From Alectoria sarmentosa (lineage: Eukaryota; Ascomycota; Lecanoromycetes; Lecanorales; Parmeliaceae), in NCBI GenBank assembly GCA_009733775.1, contig WOGZ01000006.1, positions 248,001 through 312,000 on the forward strand: a stretch of 64,000 nt of DNA. The letters are read 5' to 3'. Below the pieces are notes generated by a model. It saw only the letters and a list, made by a program, of their open reading frames with translations, had not been told where the DNA came from and did not search any database. The position numbers and the translations under genes are program-made. Of the stretch, positions 45,234 to 56,718 are shown piece after piece (positions within the stretch are counted from its first letter, which is position 1; each line of letters begins with the position of its first letter).

Positions 45234-47824
45234 CTAGTCGTCAGCTGGGATCTGGCGGGTTCTCATGACGGACAAAGCATGGCATGCAACCTTACATCCC
45301 CATTTGACTGTTGCTTGATCGACCTTGCTTCCAGCAACGTCAGTCTTACTTACTACCTTCGTCAGAAAGTATCGCAGGCCGCTAGCCATTTCAGGCATCT
45401 CCTTAGGCTCGAGGCAGATATCCAACAAGATCTTTTCGTTCCTGCTTTCGTCCAAGCCCTGTTGCGAATGGACGATTGTTGTGATGAGTAAGATCTCCAC
45501 GAACGTTCGAGTCTTAGTCTGCAGATAGGCAAGATTGAGGTTCTACTCGGGTCAGTGTGAATACAGTATGATATCACTAGCAAGAAGGAACACACCTTAA
45601 GGATACCAAGTCCCAACCCGCGCTCTGCAATCAGTACTCCAAACATCTTTGCTAGGTTGACTAGGCTTCTCAGCTCAAGCTGGCCTTCGTCATCTTCCTC
45701 ATCTGCTTCAGGCTTGTCTTCACCTTCTCCCATCTGCTTGAAAAGATCCCACAGCGAGAATTGAAATGACATTTTGAGCTTCTTGTCTGAGCACACGCGC
45801 CTCGATAAGATAGTGTAGAACGGATTGTACACCTTTTCAGCGCCGGCACAATGTATTAGCACCTTTGCTATCTCCAATTCCTGACTCTTTTTGAGACGTA
45901 ATTTCATCAAACGAACATATGCATCGTTGGAATCTGTCGCGGACATGACGGCGATGAAGATCGAGCGCCTTACATCGGTATTCATCCGCTGCTCCTTCGC
46001 AAGTTGCATCAGGTCCGCAGCAACGCCGTTCATACTAGTGTCTTTAATGTTTTTGTTAAGGAAGGTAGAGGGCTGCTCAGTTCGCACGGTGTCATCTGCA
46101 TTGTCATCCTTGTAGCTTGCCCCTACTAGCCACCATTTGCCTCTCTTGTCTGTCTGACGCAGATCTTGAAGCCCAATTCTAAGGGGCTCGCTTGCTCTAA
46201 TGTTTCTCTGATTCAAAGATCCAAGTGTCCTTTTCATTCGAGTCGTGTGCTCGGAGGTAATCGTTGAAGCAGCGACGCCTGTCTTCATGCGGTTGTTCTT
46301 AAGATTATTGATTGTTTCGATCATGAACTTTGTTCGAACGGAGAGCTTCTCTTCCCCTATGTCGGCTACTGCGGCCTGCAGCTGCAGCACAATCTCTTTC
46401 AAGGAAGACGGATCATCTTGTCTTAATTGCGGGCCCGAATTGCGGATGATCTTCAGAAGGAGCTCGGTGTTTGTCTCGGACAACTTATCAAGAAAAATAC
46501 GAACGAAGTCATAGATCAGATTGCTCCCAACAACTTGAAAATTATATAGCTCTGCAAGCAAGCTTACCAGATTAGTCATCTTCTTGCCAGTCCTATCTTG
46601 ATCTGTGCCCAAAAGATAGTTTTGGCTGAAGTCCTCGTCTATCCTCTGAATGGCCTGGGCACCAAAATCCGTTCCCACAATCTTGTATACCGCAGCAATG
46701 AAGCCTGCATGTAGGATAACGAAAGTATCTTGTAGAGCGGTAGGATCAGAGAGAAGTCCCATCAGCAAATCAAGAAGCGTGGCGGTGACATGTTGACGAG
46801 GATGATCTCGATAGATGTTTTCCATATCACCAAGTATAGATACGAGGTTCGCCTCAGACAATCGATTCAAAAGGCCTTGTATCTGTCGACGTAATTGCGA
46901 AAGGTCTTCTGGTCCTGCAGCATCTCTGTTTCGTAATGACGGTGGAATATATTTCACAGCCTCTGTAGTACCAGAAGAGGTCACAGGGGCAACATATGGA
47001 TTTTCCCTCGTCCTTTTCGCAGTCTTCGCTGGCAACGGCGGCTCATCTTCTTCGCCAAAGGACTCAAACTCGTCGTCTTCGTCGGTGTCGAATTGGCCCT
47101 GCAACACCTGTCCCTTGTCCTGTTCGTCCTCATCCCCACTGCCTATAACACTGTCTTCGTCCTCATCTTGTGAAGACGCGCTACTGCTGGGATCCTCGAT
47201 AATTGACCTGCCCTCCAGTGCTTTCTGCCTCTTTCTCTCCAGCCATTCATCCTCTTCACTTCTCTTTCTTTTTCCTGGTCGACCTTCATTCAGGCCCACA
47301 GCATCATCTATGCCCTCCAGCAAAGTATCTAGGCCATCGTCTTCGAAAGACTTGGGAAGTTTCTTCTTTCCCTTTACCCCAAGCGCCTTCTCCAAGGCTG
47401 CAATCTCCGCATCATCAGCGGCAAGCTTGTCTTGAAACCCTCGTGATAATTTTCTTGGTGGAGGCGGAGATGGCGATAGAGATTTCATATGGGGTCTTTC
47501 GTCCAATGGCCTAGGCTTCTTCAAGATCGACTTCGGCGATTTTGGCTGCACGGAGGCCGTTTTGACCTTCGCCTGCTCCACAATCACGGGAGCTTCTGAT
47601 GACTCGCTTTCATCATCGGGATTCAACGGCCTTCTTGGGCCCTGCGCATTTCTCACTGGGACGTGGGCGGACTTCTTTTGTACTCTTGCAGCTTTCCTCT
47701 GCTCTTTCCTGTTCGTAGGACCACCGCGCTTCCTCCGGACGCCACCATGATCCCCACCAGAAATCCCAAGCTCCTGCAGTAGCTGCTGCGGGAGCTTTGC
47801 AGTATTGCGAGTCGGCTGTCGCAT
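45234..47824 (-). CDS. sgd1: SGD1/NOM1, nucleolar MIF4G-MA3 protein
   Basis: Exons in coding order are 47824-45596 and 45542-45234, with a 53-bp intron (GTGTGT...GAGTAG); 845 residues. The start MRQPTRNTAKLPQQLLQELGI fits the family; a longer frame to 47971 lacks likeness. Residues about 20-300 are charged and disordered with acidic runs. A MIF4G domain begins around LRRQIQGLLNRLSEANLVSI (about 340) and includes TATLLDLLMGLLSDPT and HAGFIAAVYKIVG. An MA3 domain follows (DVRRSIFIAVMSATDSNDAYVRLMKL, about 630). The family acts with the DEAD-box helicase Fal1 (eIF4A-III) in 18S rRNA processing; yeast Sgd1 also affects glycerol stress tolerance. Confidence 0.93.
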
Positions 47825-48109
47825 TGAAGTGGTCTTGTAAAATCCAACTCCATGCAACATTTGTGGTTGGTCCAACTTTGGCCGGACTTTGGCCGGAGTT
47901 AAGATCTTTAAGCGAGCGAGCACCAGGAGACTTGACATTCCCACGCAAAACCTCGACCAGCAATCAGACACTTCAACTTCGATACTTCGATACAGCCTTT
48001 CATCACCTTACCGAACCCAGCTGTTCAGGTCGTGATTGGCAGCTTCAAACTCTCGAAACTCTCTAATCTCCAGCATTCTACAAAACATTATCATTGCACG
48101 ACAGGCAAC

Positions 48110-48633
48110 ATGTCCTATCAAAAACCCGAGAAGGACTTCGGTGAAGGACCCGTACGTGTTCCGCTCTTTGCTTGCAGTCTCCCCAAGCGTCTTGATAAAA
48201 CACAAGGCCAACATCGCTCACGTTACCTTCTGCTACAGAAAATCCACAAGATCCGCATCACCCTGACCTCGCGCAAAATCCAGAGTCTGGAAAAGGTCTG
48301 CCAGGAGCTCATCGAGCGCGCCAAGAGCAAGGATCTCCGCGTCAAGGGCCCCGTCCGTCTCCCAACCAAGAGCCTGAAGATCACCACGAGGAAGACACCG
48401 TGCGGTGAAGGGAGTAAGACCTGGGATACATATGAGATGCGCATCCACAAGCGTTTGATTGAGTAGGTCTCGTCGCCAATGCAGGAGGGAGGGATGTGGG
48501 GTTTCTGGCATGGAAAGAGATTACGCTGATGCCTCGTGCTGGTTCTAGTCTCAACGCGCCTACGGAAGTCGTGAAGCAGATCATCGTCAACATCGAGTCG
48601 GGCGTGGAGGTGGAGGTTACAATCGCTGCTTAG
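48110..48633 (+). CDS. rps20: 40S ribosomal protein S20 (uS10)
   Basis: Three exons (48110-48151, 48239-48462, 48549-48633) with introns of 87 and 86 bp; 116 residues, normal for eukaryotic uS10. Key parts are KIHKIRITLTSRKIQSLEKVC, GPVRLPTKSLKITTRKTPCGEG and YEMRIHKRLIDLNAPTEVV, ending in GVEVEVTIAA. Exon 1 codes for only 14 residues (MSYQKPEKDFGEGP). The protein sits in the head of the small subunit and touches mRNA entry factors. The start codon lies 285 bp from the divergent sgd1 start; both are ribosome-production genes. Confidence 0.97.
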
Positions 48634-48849
48634 GGGATGAGATGATGTGAATAGAGTTGACCAGATATATCGGGCGTTGATAGTCCCATATTAGCAGCAA
48701 TTGCAGCACTAAGACGGCTTTGCAAAGTTGTTCGACAGTAAGCTCATGCAGTTATGCTCCATTCAATGCCTTTTTGTCAAGCACTTGACTGAAATTTTTA
48801 TTTGCGGTCTGCTCAATGGTATCTAGAAGCAAAAAACCCAAAATAGGGG

Positions 48850-50739
48850 CTAAAAATTCCAAGTGCACCACTCCCTCTTTGGTGGCAGATCTGGCATGAT
48901 TCCATCCTTGAAAGTCCCAGTCTCTTTCAGATGTCTGTAACTTGCTTTCGTAGCCTCATCATATGCTTCATCAGGCATGTCTACAGTCTTCGTGAAGACA
49001 GGTGGCCCATCGGCAAACCATACTCTCTGCCAACTTCCATCATTGCCCTTGTAGCACGGTTCGTCGTCAAAGTATCTTACGGACATGCCTTTCCAACTGG
49101 TTATTCTGCCCTGTGAATCCTTTTGGACTGGGACATCGTTCATTCCTTGCCCGCTCATGGATCTGACATTTTCCCGGCTTGCTGCTGGACCAGTAGTTGG
49201 TTGCAATGTATTAGAAGGGCCAAAAGATTGGCCAAATGAGGGAACAGGTTGATTAGCAGTGGAGGTCCTTCTCTGGCCAAAAGGGCTTGTTGCCGCATTT
49301 GATGGCTGCCCGAAGGAACCCGTGGTCGAAGGCGCGGTAAGCTGACTAAAAGGGTTCGGAGGTGCTTTTGAAGTCTGAGAGAACCCGCTAATAGCTCCAG
49401 ATGTCGCCGGCTTGCCAAAGGCAGGTGAGGGGTTCAGTGTCGATGGTTTTTCATATGCGCTCGATTGTAACAGAGCTGATGGCTTGCTGAATGGAGGGGC
49501 TTGTGCGGAAGCCGATGGCTGACCGAAGGGATTTTTGGCTGCTGTTGATGGCTGCTGGAAGAAAGCCGGTCCCGATGATTTTTCTGAGGAGATGGGTTGT
49601 TGTTGTGGGGCTCCGAGAGGACTCGGAGCGGACGGCTGACCAAACATAGGGGCGGGAATTGAAGGTTTGCCGAAAGTCGAGGATGGCTGCCCAAAGCTTG
49701 TTGTTGAACGGCCTAGTGTTGACGGTTGGCCAAAGGCCGAAGGCTGACTCGGCTGACCAAACGTTGGTGCAGAAGGCTGACCAAAGGTCGAAGTAGGTGC
49801 AGACGGTTGGCCAAATGAAGGCACTGAAGGTCTGCCGAATGCTGATGGTGCAGAAGGTTGACCAAAAGCCGGTGCTGAGCTTGAGGGCTGGCCGAACGTT
49901 GACGTGGTTTGCTGATTCGGGGCCGACGTTTGTGGTTGGGTTGGCGTGGCGCCCTTTACTTTACAGACATCCAGTCGATTAGGATGCTCGTTTTCTCCAT
50001 TGATCAAGTATTTTAATGCTCCGTCAACGTCGTTGAGGGCAGTCTGAATCTGCTGCTCTGCATTGTTTACTAACCCTTGAGCCTCTTGGATAGCTTGTTG
50101 TTGGTTGCCTTGAGCAGCCAGCTCATAATGACGAACTCGTAGCTCTTCGAAGCTCTGTTCTCGGGGGTGGCCGCCAAACAGTTGCAGAGGCGCATCTCTG
50201 CCTGGACCGTAAGCCGACAGAATCCACTGAGGCCGCTCTTTCGACAGATCATTGGTTATCGAAGCCCTGTCAAGCTTGTACCTAGGGACCGGGGTTAGCC
50301 ATGTCAGACAACCGGGGAACGCGGCTATCCCACGGTAGATCTCGTGGGATCGAGCTTCCTAGATAATACTGTCTTAGTAAAGGATTCATGATGATGGACC
50401 TGCGAAGGAAGAAGCAATGTAGACCTTGGAGGACTTGTTCGCAGCAAATAAAAGGACAGTATCGAGATTAAGCAGCCAGCTGTCTTTGCGCAAGTATTGA
50501 GGGAAAATGAACCAGGGCTGGTACCTCGAAGAGGGTTCGGGCCTCCTTGCGGACCCGGACTGTTTCGTTGAGGGGCGAAGGGATTACGTGAATTTGAATT
50601 CGTGCTCCTTCCTGGATGTTCAAACTTGCATTGATCTGGAATCTCCGTCAGATGTCAATGTTGATGAGTCAAGTTGATTCAATCAATAGATACCTCCAAA
50701 CCTGCAGTTCCCTTGCACGAAAAATTTGCATACCACCAT
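48850..50739 (-). CDS. nup42: CCCH zinc-finger FG-repeat nucleoporin NUP42 (Rip1/Amo1)
   Basis: Coding order: exon 1 50739-50694; intron 50693-50636; exon 2 from 50635 to about 50530; last exon 50281-48850. The first splice builds a CCCH finger (MVVCKFFVQGNCRFGDQCKFEHP, spacing C-x7-C-x5-C-x3-H). The last exon begins with YKLDRASITNDLSKERPQWILSAYGPG and a helical stretch. It then has many degenerate FGQPS repeats (about 25 FG, mostly GQPS type), a KGMSVRYFDDEPCYKG segment, and an end that is W/C/N-rich. NUP42 lies on the cytoplasmic side of the nuclear pore and helps Gle1 and Dbp5 in mRNA export. The donor of the second intron is unclear: the last acceptor (CTAAC...CCTAG) needs a phase-2 donor, and the best GT near 50527 is phase 1. 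Confidence 0.82.
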
Positions 50740-51665
50740 GTTCACAGTGTCAATGCGGCCGCAATATATGTTCACGCATCGTTTATAGAGCTGCTGAATT
50801 CTTGGGAATTCATCATGAAGATTGACGACCTGCGAATGTGTTGAGGTCGGTGTTCGACAGATCTACGAAGCTTGAGTGCTTGGCGCCGCAAGACACGGTT
50901 GATCTGCACCCCTAATGCTGCCGCTTTTAGCGGTCGAACTGGCTGCCCGGCCCCTAAGTATGGGACGCTCCGTACCCGGATCGCTAGCGTCTGATCTACG
51001 AGTGGAACCTAAATTTTCCCGGAGATTGTTCCTTAACAAACACCCCTTTTAAAATCTGCCTTTGTCACATTCACGATCCAGATTGTAACAGAACACTGTA
51101 TCAGGTCTCCGCGATGTTGGGAGCTCTCCTGCTAGAGGCAGCGCTGCGAAAGATGAGTTTTTCGTTGTCGCAAATGCAGCTGCGAGGTTGAGATCGTTGC
51201 CCAGGGTTGGAAGCAGCGCTTGGAAGGTGACGCTGGAAGAGTGTTGGCAAAGTCCCCGGGCGCTTTTGTAGATGTCCAGCCCGAGTCAACCAGGGAAGGC
51301 TAGAGGTGCAGCCAGAGACGTGCGGGCAAAGCCTACCAGGGAACCCCCAGAGTTGCCCGAAGAGGAGCGTAATTAGGTATCACTACCTAGATGCTTCATC
51401 AAAGGCATTTCAAGAATATTAGGAGTGCGGTCAAAGACGTTCAGTCACTGTCGGTTACCAAAAATTAATGCATGCAAAGTTGGTCTACCCAGTACGCCAG
51501 TCAATACCCAATGTAGTCAAGAATTTCACCCCAAACTCGACGAACCGAGGTGACAACTAAGGCCAAGCACGAGCAGACTTGAATCTGACTAGCGTATCTG
51601 TAAAAACTCATGATTCGAGCAGAGAGAACTTTTCCGGGCCGTCCACAACTATGTCTTGCCCTGAT
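50740..51665. other. Intergenic region, no supported gene
   Basis: Promoter space of nup42 and 3' flank of the next minus-strand gene. No coding or repeat signal was found. Confidence 0.6.
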
Positions 51666-52877
51666 TCATGGGTTTTTCTTGGTCGCTGAGGCTGAATCAT
51701 CCTTCGACGAGGAGGCTTCGTCTCTCGCCGAGTACGCATCCCGGACAGACGGTTGCAGTTCGAAAAGCATGGGGTTGGTGGGAGAGTACTGGTCCCATCC
51801 TTTTTCCTTCACAAACTTCATCGCCTCATCGAATAACACGCCCAATCCTTCATCTCCCGTCTTCACGCAGCTCTCCTCATATGCTGGAATGTGCGAAACT
51901 GGCGGTTTGTCGTACTCATTCTTGTAGATACGGAGTGGTGCTTCTCCCGCTCTGACAAAGGTAGGCTCGATACGGGCATCTGTTTCTTTGGCGAATGGAA
52001 GGACAGTCTCTGCGCCAGCGATTTTAGCTGCGTCGCCTGCTATGCCTAGGTTTGCAAGACAATTCAGCTGATTTTCAAAGAGCTGGAAAGCATCGATCGT
52101 ATTCTGTGGGTGCAGGAACGCGTTGATGATCTGGTTTTCATTAGCATAGGTTTTGCCAGAACTCAGGGAGATCAGTTGAACCTCAGAGCCTGATCCTACG
52201 TGCTCGAACAGCACGACACCGCCACAAATCTCGGCCTCGGCCCAGTATCCCACAACGTTCAATAGGCCGAATGGAAAGGGTTTGAATCGTCGGTAGTTCG
52301 TATGGTAGAAATCGACATAGAAATGGTCAGTCAAGCGGAACTGCCAGTAATGCCCTTCTGGCGGTTCTGGGGGCTTGATGTTCGTATCCGGGTGAAACGA
52401 TGCATATATCATGCCCGCTAATGTATTCACTGAAGCTGCTACTATTTCCAGAAGGCGTAACAGATGTTCACGGCTACCCGGTAGCGTATTTTGATAATTT
52501 TGGGCTAGCTGTGCCGAATTAGGTTTGACGAGATGATTTATCAGGGAGGGAGTACGCGCCTTTAAGTCCATTTTTAACCCCTGAGGTGCGAAGGCTATTC
52601 TGATCTCTTCGTACTGTTGCATAGCCCAATCACTGGGCTTTGAATTATCGTTGACAATAATGGTCTCCATAAGAGGAGATCTAAAGGCCTTGATGTCGTT
52701 GGAATAAGGGGTGCGAATGGGTGTTCCATCGATAATCTGGGCGTAGGTCTCTCGGGCGACGGGCAAGGCTAGGACTGATGTAAGAATTGTCTCCAATTCA
52801 TGTAGCTTTTCGGGACTGAGGTTGCTAAGATCACCGAATCTAGGCATCTCGTAGGTTGGTGATGCGACTGCTTCCAT
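51666..52877 (-). CDS. Conserved-looking fungal protein of unknown function
   Basis: A single exon of 403 residues with even, non-repetitive composition, as expected of a folded soluble protein. I see no signal peptide, membrane helix or known motif. Possibly notable segments are GHYWQFRLTDHFYVDFYHTNYRRFKPFPFGLLN and AEICGGVVLFEHVGSGSEVQ, which look like a beta-rich core, and a disordered Ser/Lys-rich tail (ASSSKDDSASATKKNP). The start MEAVASPTYEMPRFGDL is the first Met of the frame, and the upstream leader is intact. No family is assigned; a structure-based search would be the best route. Confidence 0.7.
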   Translation of the reverse strand: MEAVASPTYEMPRFGDLSNLSPEKLHELETILTSVLALPVARETYAQIIDGTPIRTPYSNDIKAFRSPLMETIIVNDNSKPSDWAMQQYEEIRIAFAPQGLKMDLKARTPSLINHLVKPNSAQLAQNYQNTLPGSREHLLRLLEIVAASVNTLAGMIYASFHPDTNIKPPEPPEGHYWQFRLTDHFYVDFYHTNYRRFKPFPFGLLNVVGYWAEAEICGGVVLFEHVGSGSEVQLISLSSGKTYANENQIINAFLHPQNTIDAFQLFENQLNCLANLGIAGDAAKIAGAETVLPFAKETDARIEPTFVRAGEAPLRIYKNEYDKPPVSHIPAYEESCVKTGDEGLGVLFDEAMKFVKEKGWDQYSPTNPMLFELQPSVRDAYSARDEASSSKDDSASATKKNP

Positions 52878-54382
52878 TTTGCTTTTGTGTATGGAGCAGT
52901 ATTCAATATGGCGAGGTACTCAAGTAGTACAATGGGAAGATGAAGGCGGAGCACGCAGACGGCGACACGAGAAAGAGGCTTGGCGTTGCCTGCCTAGTGT
53001 CTCATGATTATTGGGTCCGTGAGTTTTACTAGTACCTTAATCAAAATGCAGGACCCCAATGGACGCCGACATCTATCCCCATCTGTTTAGATTAGACTAC
53101 GATACTAGTGTGTCGACGACTCTCTGACCGGCTGCCTCCGCATGATCTTTGCCCCCTCGATCTGCGCTTTCAGCCTCCTGAGCCTTTTCTAATTTCGAGT
53201 TTTCCCTCTATACAATCCCGATCTCTCTTCTCTCTCTGCCCGAAGATAATGGCTGATGGGGTTGGGACAGGGTACGCTTCACCGATCTCTCCATGGGCTG
53301 AAGCCAGTGGGTCCCCAAGAACATTGGGCACATGACGTCTGCAGAATCCATCATCGGAATGCCTGCATATTCTACACGCTACTGCCTGGCTATCGGCTAC
53401 AAATCAAAGTCCCAGGTATTCCCTATTGACAGTCTGGGAGCCCCATTTGCAGATCCTCGGCAAGCTGCAGCACTCGAGTCAGTGACCACCAGGCGAGCCA
53501 TCAGACAATGAAGCAGTCCTAAGCGCCTGGGATTCCGCTTCTCAACACCCCTCGTTTGATTCAAGCTCGATGTTTCAGTGGTCGTCACAAAGACTCATCT
53601 CAGGCAGAGCCCTCAGCAAAAAGAAACTTTTCTCTTGGTCATCAATCTCGGCCTTTCTCCCACTCGTACAAATACAGGTACAATTCTATTTCTGGCAGCG
53701 TCACTGCCACTGTCAGTACGTTTGACCTGCCCACTCTCGACTTGGTATGTTGCAGACTCCATGTCAAACCCTGTCATTGTAGCTCGCAATAAGCAAAACA
53801 AGTTTCAGGATGACCGCCTTGGAGACTACTGACTTTCTTCATTCTTCTCCAACCCGGCACATCGCTTCGTCATGCGATCTGTTAAGCGCTAGTAGCCACT
53901 TGCGGACCCGAGAGATGGAGGGACAGACCAGAAGCAGCCTTACTGTCCGATTCAATAACACAAGATCCCGCCCGCAGCGGACTGTCGGTCTGACAAATCA
54001 AGCTTTCAGAAAGAAACCTTCCAAAGATACTGCCCTTCGTCTTCATCGCTCATGCCTGAGACATGATTCTGATCGGACAAGCCGGGATTTTGGGACAGGT
54101 TGTTTCGAAAAGAGTATCCTTCGTGTGCGACCTTTGTATCATGGAGCCTTCTCCGTACTAGGTGGCAATGCTTCGCCGCCCATCCCATAAAAAACTGAGT
54201 AGGTCCCGTCTCGAGTATTTATTGTTTAATCTCTTCTCATTTCCACTCAAGCTCTTTCTTCTTTTTGACACCCAAGTCCTCTCGTCTTTTTTCCAGTCAA
54301 ATTCTTCCCCTCTTTAATACAAACTCACCTCTACCGGCTGTATGCCAGTACATCCCCACCTGTGAGCTACAGCAAGAACATC
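52878..54382. other. Intergenic region, no supported gene
   Basis: Short Ser/Arg/Leu-rich frames on both strands, the longest at 53810-54190, none with motifs or splice evidence. The last 180 bases are a CT-rich leader before the gene at 54383. Confidence 0.55.
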
Positions 54383-55648
54383 ATGGCTTATCGGTCATTC
54401 AGTGAGGCGTTCATTATCTTCCATATTGATGAGAATGGAAGGCCAGTTCAGATCATGCCATATAGCATAAACACAGCCACTTATGTCGCAGTATCCATTA
54501 GTATATGCCGAGGAATGCTGAGGGACCGGATGGTCAAGACCGCTTTCAAGAAGCTTGCCGATAACTTCGATCCGGAGTCGTCAGAAGCTTGGTATAAGGA
54601 TCTACCTAAGAATGAAGTCGTCGAGTTGTTCATCAACAAGATACTCGAGCGCTTCCCTCTAGTTTTGGTTGACTATTCCTTGAAGAATCCAGATTTCCGA
54701 GCGTATCATTATAGACGCGCCTGGGACCACGGTTACGGCTTTGAGACCCACGATCAGGCCATCGCGGTAAATGGACCAGTAAGCTGAAAATCCATTTAAT
54801 GTTATGAAATCTTCGATTGAGTAGGCTGATGATACTATAGAGGGTTCGCGATATGTTAATCGCCGGTGTGAACGCAGAGGCAACCGAAGATCCGAATTCC
54901 GACGAGCGAAAGCGTTTCCGAGTCTTTTTGTTCATATTGGCCAAGTCGTTCTTGCACGAGCTTGGCCACATGTTTGTGACCTTTCTCGGCAAAGGCGATA
55001 CAGACACTCCACCTCGCATGAATGCTCAACAGGTCGGCAGCCCTCAAAACACCAGAGGCGAGGCCGGTCGGTACTTGGAAGACTTGGTATTCGGGGGCTT
55101 GGTGAAGGTTATGCGCAATCCTGCCGAGGACGATAGCCAGGTATGTGCATACTTGCCTTCTTTGATGAAAGGTTTATCATATGAGCTGATACATTCTCTA
55201 GGCCGGCTTATGTTACCTTGATAATGAGGAAGGCAGCCGCGAGATCGTGCAGGAGACAGTCGATGAGATTATCAAATACCGTGAGTACTATTGCGGATGG
55301 TCTTATGGTACACCCTGTGTTGCTGATCGTCGTTTTCTATCAGAATTCAAGTTCCCCATTGCGCGCTTCGGTGCCCCAATGCCAGACTCTATGATCTCAC
55401 TGGGCTATGGTCTCCCCCAACCGATAGACCACGGTGACCCAATTCAGACATACGAAACACAACAGCTCTTGGAAGCACACAAAGCGGGCTCGTTCAGATG
55501 GGACAAAGAAGTAAATGACCTGTTGGCACAGAGCCCACAACCCAGAACGTTGAGTGAACATGAGAAGTCTGTTATGCGTCGGGTCCCATTCGGACCAAGT
55601 CTTCTTGTCGAGGACCCTTCGGAACCTCGTGCCCAGGCGGTGAAGTGA
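54383..55648 (+). CDS. Putative metallopeptidase-like protein with an HExxH motif
   Basis: Exons are 54383-54778, 54841-55140 and 55202-55648; 380 residues with consistent phases. A 63-bp segment (55281-55343, GTGAGT...TATCAG with a GCTGAT branch) inside the last exon is a perfect in-frame intron candidate; removing it gives 359 residues. Residues about 170-180 are AKSFLHELGHMFVTFL, an HExxH zinc-binding motif in a helix, followed by TPPR and, about 30 residues later, GEAGRYLEDLVFGG. The latter offers Glu residues that could be the third zinc ligand as in gluzincins. No signal peptide is seen, so it would be intracellular. The family is not one I can name. An alternative first donor 12 bp upstream is also possible. 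Confidence 0.62.
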
Positions 55649-56210
55649 CCAGACAATGGGATCGGAGGATTGGCATTGGAGACAGCGAATTCGGTATTGC
55701 ATTCGGCGTAATAAGGTTGCGAGCATGCGTGCGGTGTTTTATCTACTTGATATGGTTGCGAACATGCTTGCGTTGCTTCCTCTAGATCTCTTGTCACAGT
55801 CTGTTAGCATGCGAAGAACCGAGCTCCACGGCCATCTCATCTTGATTGAGCGATGTTGATAAAGCGGCGAGGCATATCAAGCGACCTGTATTTTACTGTG
55901 GCTTAGTTGAACGCTTCCGCGTAATTCGCCGTGTTACACTGGAGGCCTTTTCGTTGATGAGAATCATATGAGTGGAGGCCAGTGATGATATGAGGTCCGC
56001 ACCGAAAGTGCTGGACAGCGCTAGTGGAGCCCTAACCCTGTTTTCAAAGATGGGGCCTAACGTGGAACCCTAAAATTAGCGAGCCTTTAGGCGTATACCC
56101 CCTGTCTATTTCGCGTACACAGTTGGAAGGTGCTTCCCGAAGACTTATGCAGACTAGCTATATGTAGCATGGCGTCTTGGGTCGGAGGGGTCTGCAGCAG
56201 GCTTCATCGA
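55649..56210. other. Intergenic region up to the retroelement, no supported gene
   Basis: 3' flank of the HExxH gene, nothing coding. Its last five bases belong to the target duplication. Confidence 0.6.
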
Positions 56211-56215
56211 AAATC
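56211..56215. repeat. Target-site duplication AAATC, left copy
   Basis: AAATC directly before the left LTR, matched exactly by AAATC at 57730-57734 directly after the right LTR. Five bases is the usual duplication length for Ty1/copia integration. Confidence 0.88.
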
Positions 56216-56346
56216 TGTTGAAATATATTCAGAATGAATGAATTAATTGTCCAGAATGTCTCTGGGACCAGTAATATATACAGTAACGAAATTAAGTGTT
56301 TCAGAACACGAGGTGACTGAAATGACTTGGGGGTCAAATTTTGACA
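56216..56346 (-). repeat. 3' LTR of the copia derivative
   Basis: 131 bp, aligned without gaps to 57599-57729. Six differences, all transitions (C/T or G/A), no transversion and no indel. Confidence 0.9.
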
Positions 56347-56401
56347 CGCCCCTGCAGCCAAGCATATCAGTCCATCAAGAAAACATGTAACTATACACAG
56401 G

Positions 56402-56640
56402 CCTTCTGACCCTACACCGTCTGATGTTTCGTTTACAGGCCGTCTGGCCTCACACCGTCTGGTGTTTCGTTCATAGACCGTCTGGCCTTACACCGTCTGA
56501 TGTTTCGTTTTTAGACCGTCTGGCCTTACACCGTCTGATGTTTCGTTCATAGACCGTCTGGCCTCACACCGTTTGGTGTTTCGTTCATAGGCCGTCTGAC
56601 CCCACATCGTCTGATGTTCATTTATAAGTCGTCTGGCCTA
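56402..56640 (-). repeat. 38-bp tandem repeat array inside the element (6 full copies plus a partial)
   Basis: Units begin at 56402, 56440, 56478, 56516, 56554 and 56592, with a partial copy from 56629. Each contains CCGTCTGGCCT, then CACCGTCTG, then TGTTTCGTT. The sixth unit is 37 bp. Most differences between units are transitions. The array sits where pol would be expected. Confidence 0.88.
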
Positions 56641-56718
56641 AAAACATCGTGCAATCGACATCAATGCCTTCGATTGATCATCCTCGCGCTTCCGCTTCGT
56701 ACTCTTCATTTCATGATA

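Noticed and set aside
46815..47435. 206-residue plus-strand frame rich in Ser
   Set aside because: Antisense shadow of the acidic region of sgd1 (Glu/Asp codons read backwards give Ser/Leu).
56402..56640. CRISPR-like array of 38-bp repeats
   Set aside because: Units are head-to-tail with no spacers and lie inside a fungal LTR element; it is a simple tandem repeat.
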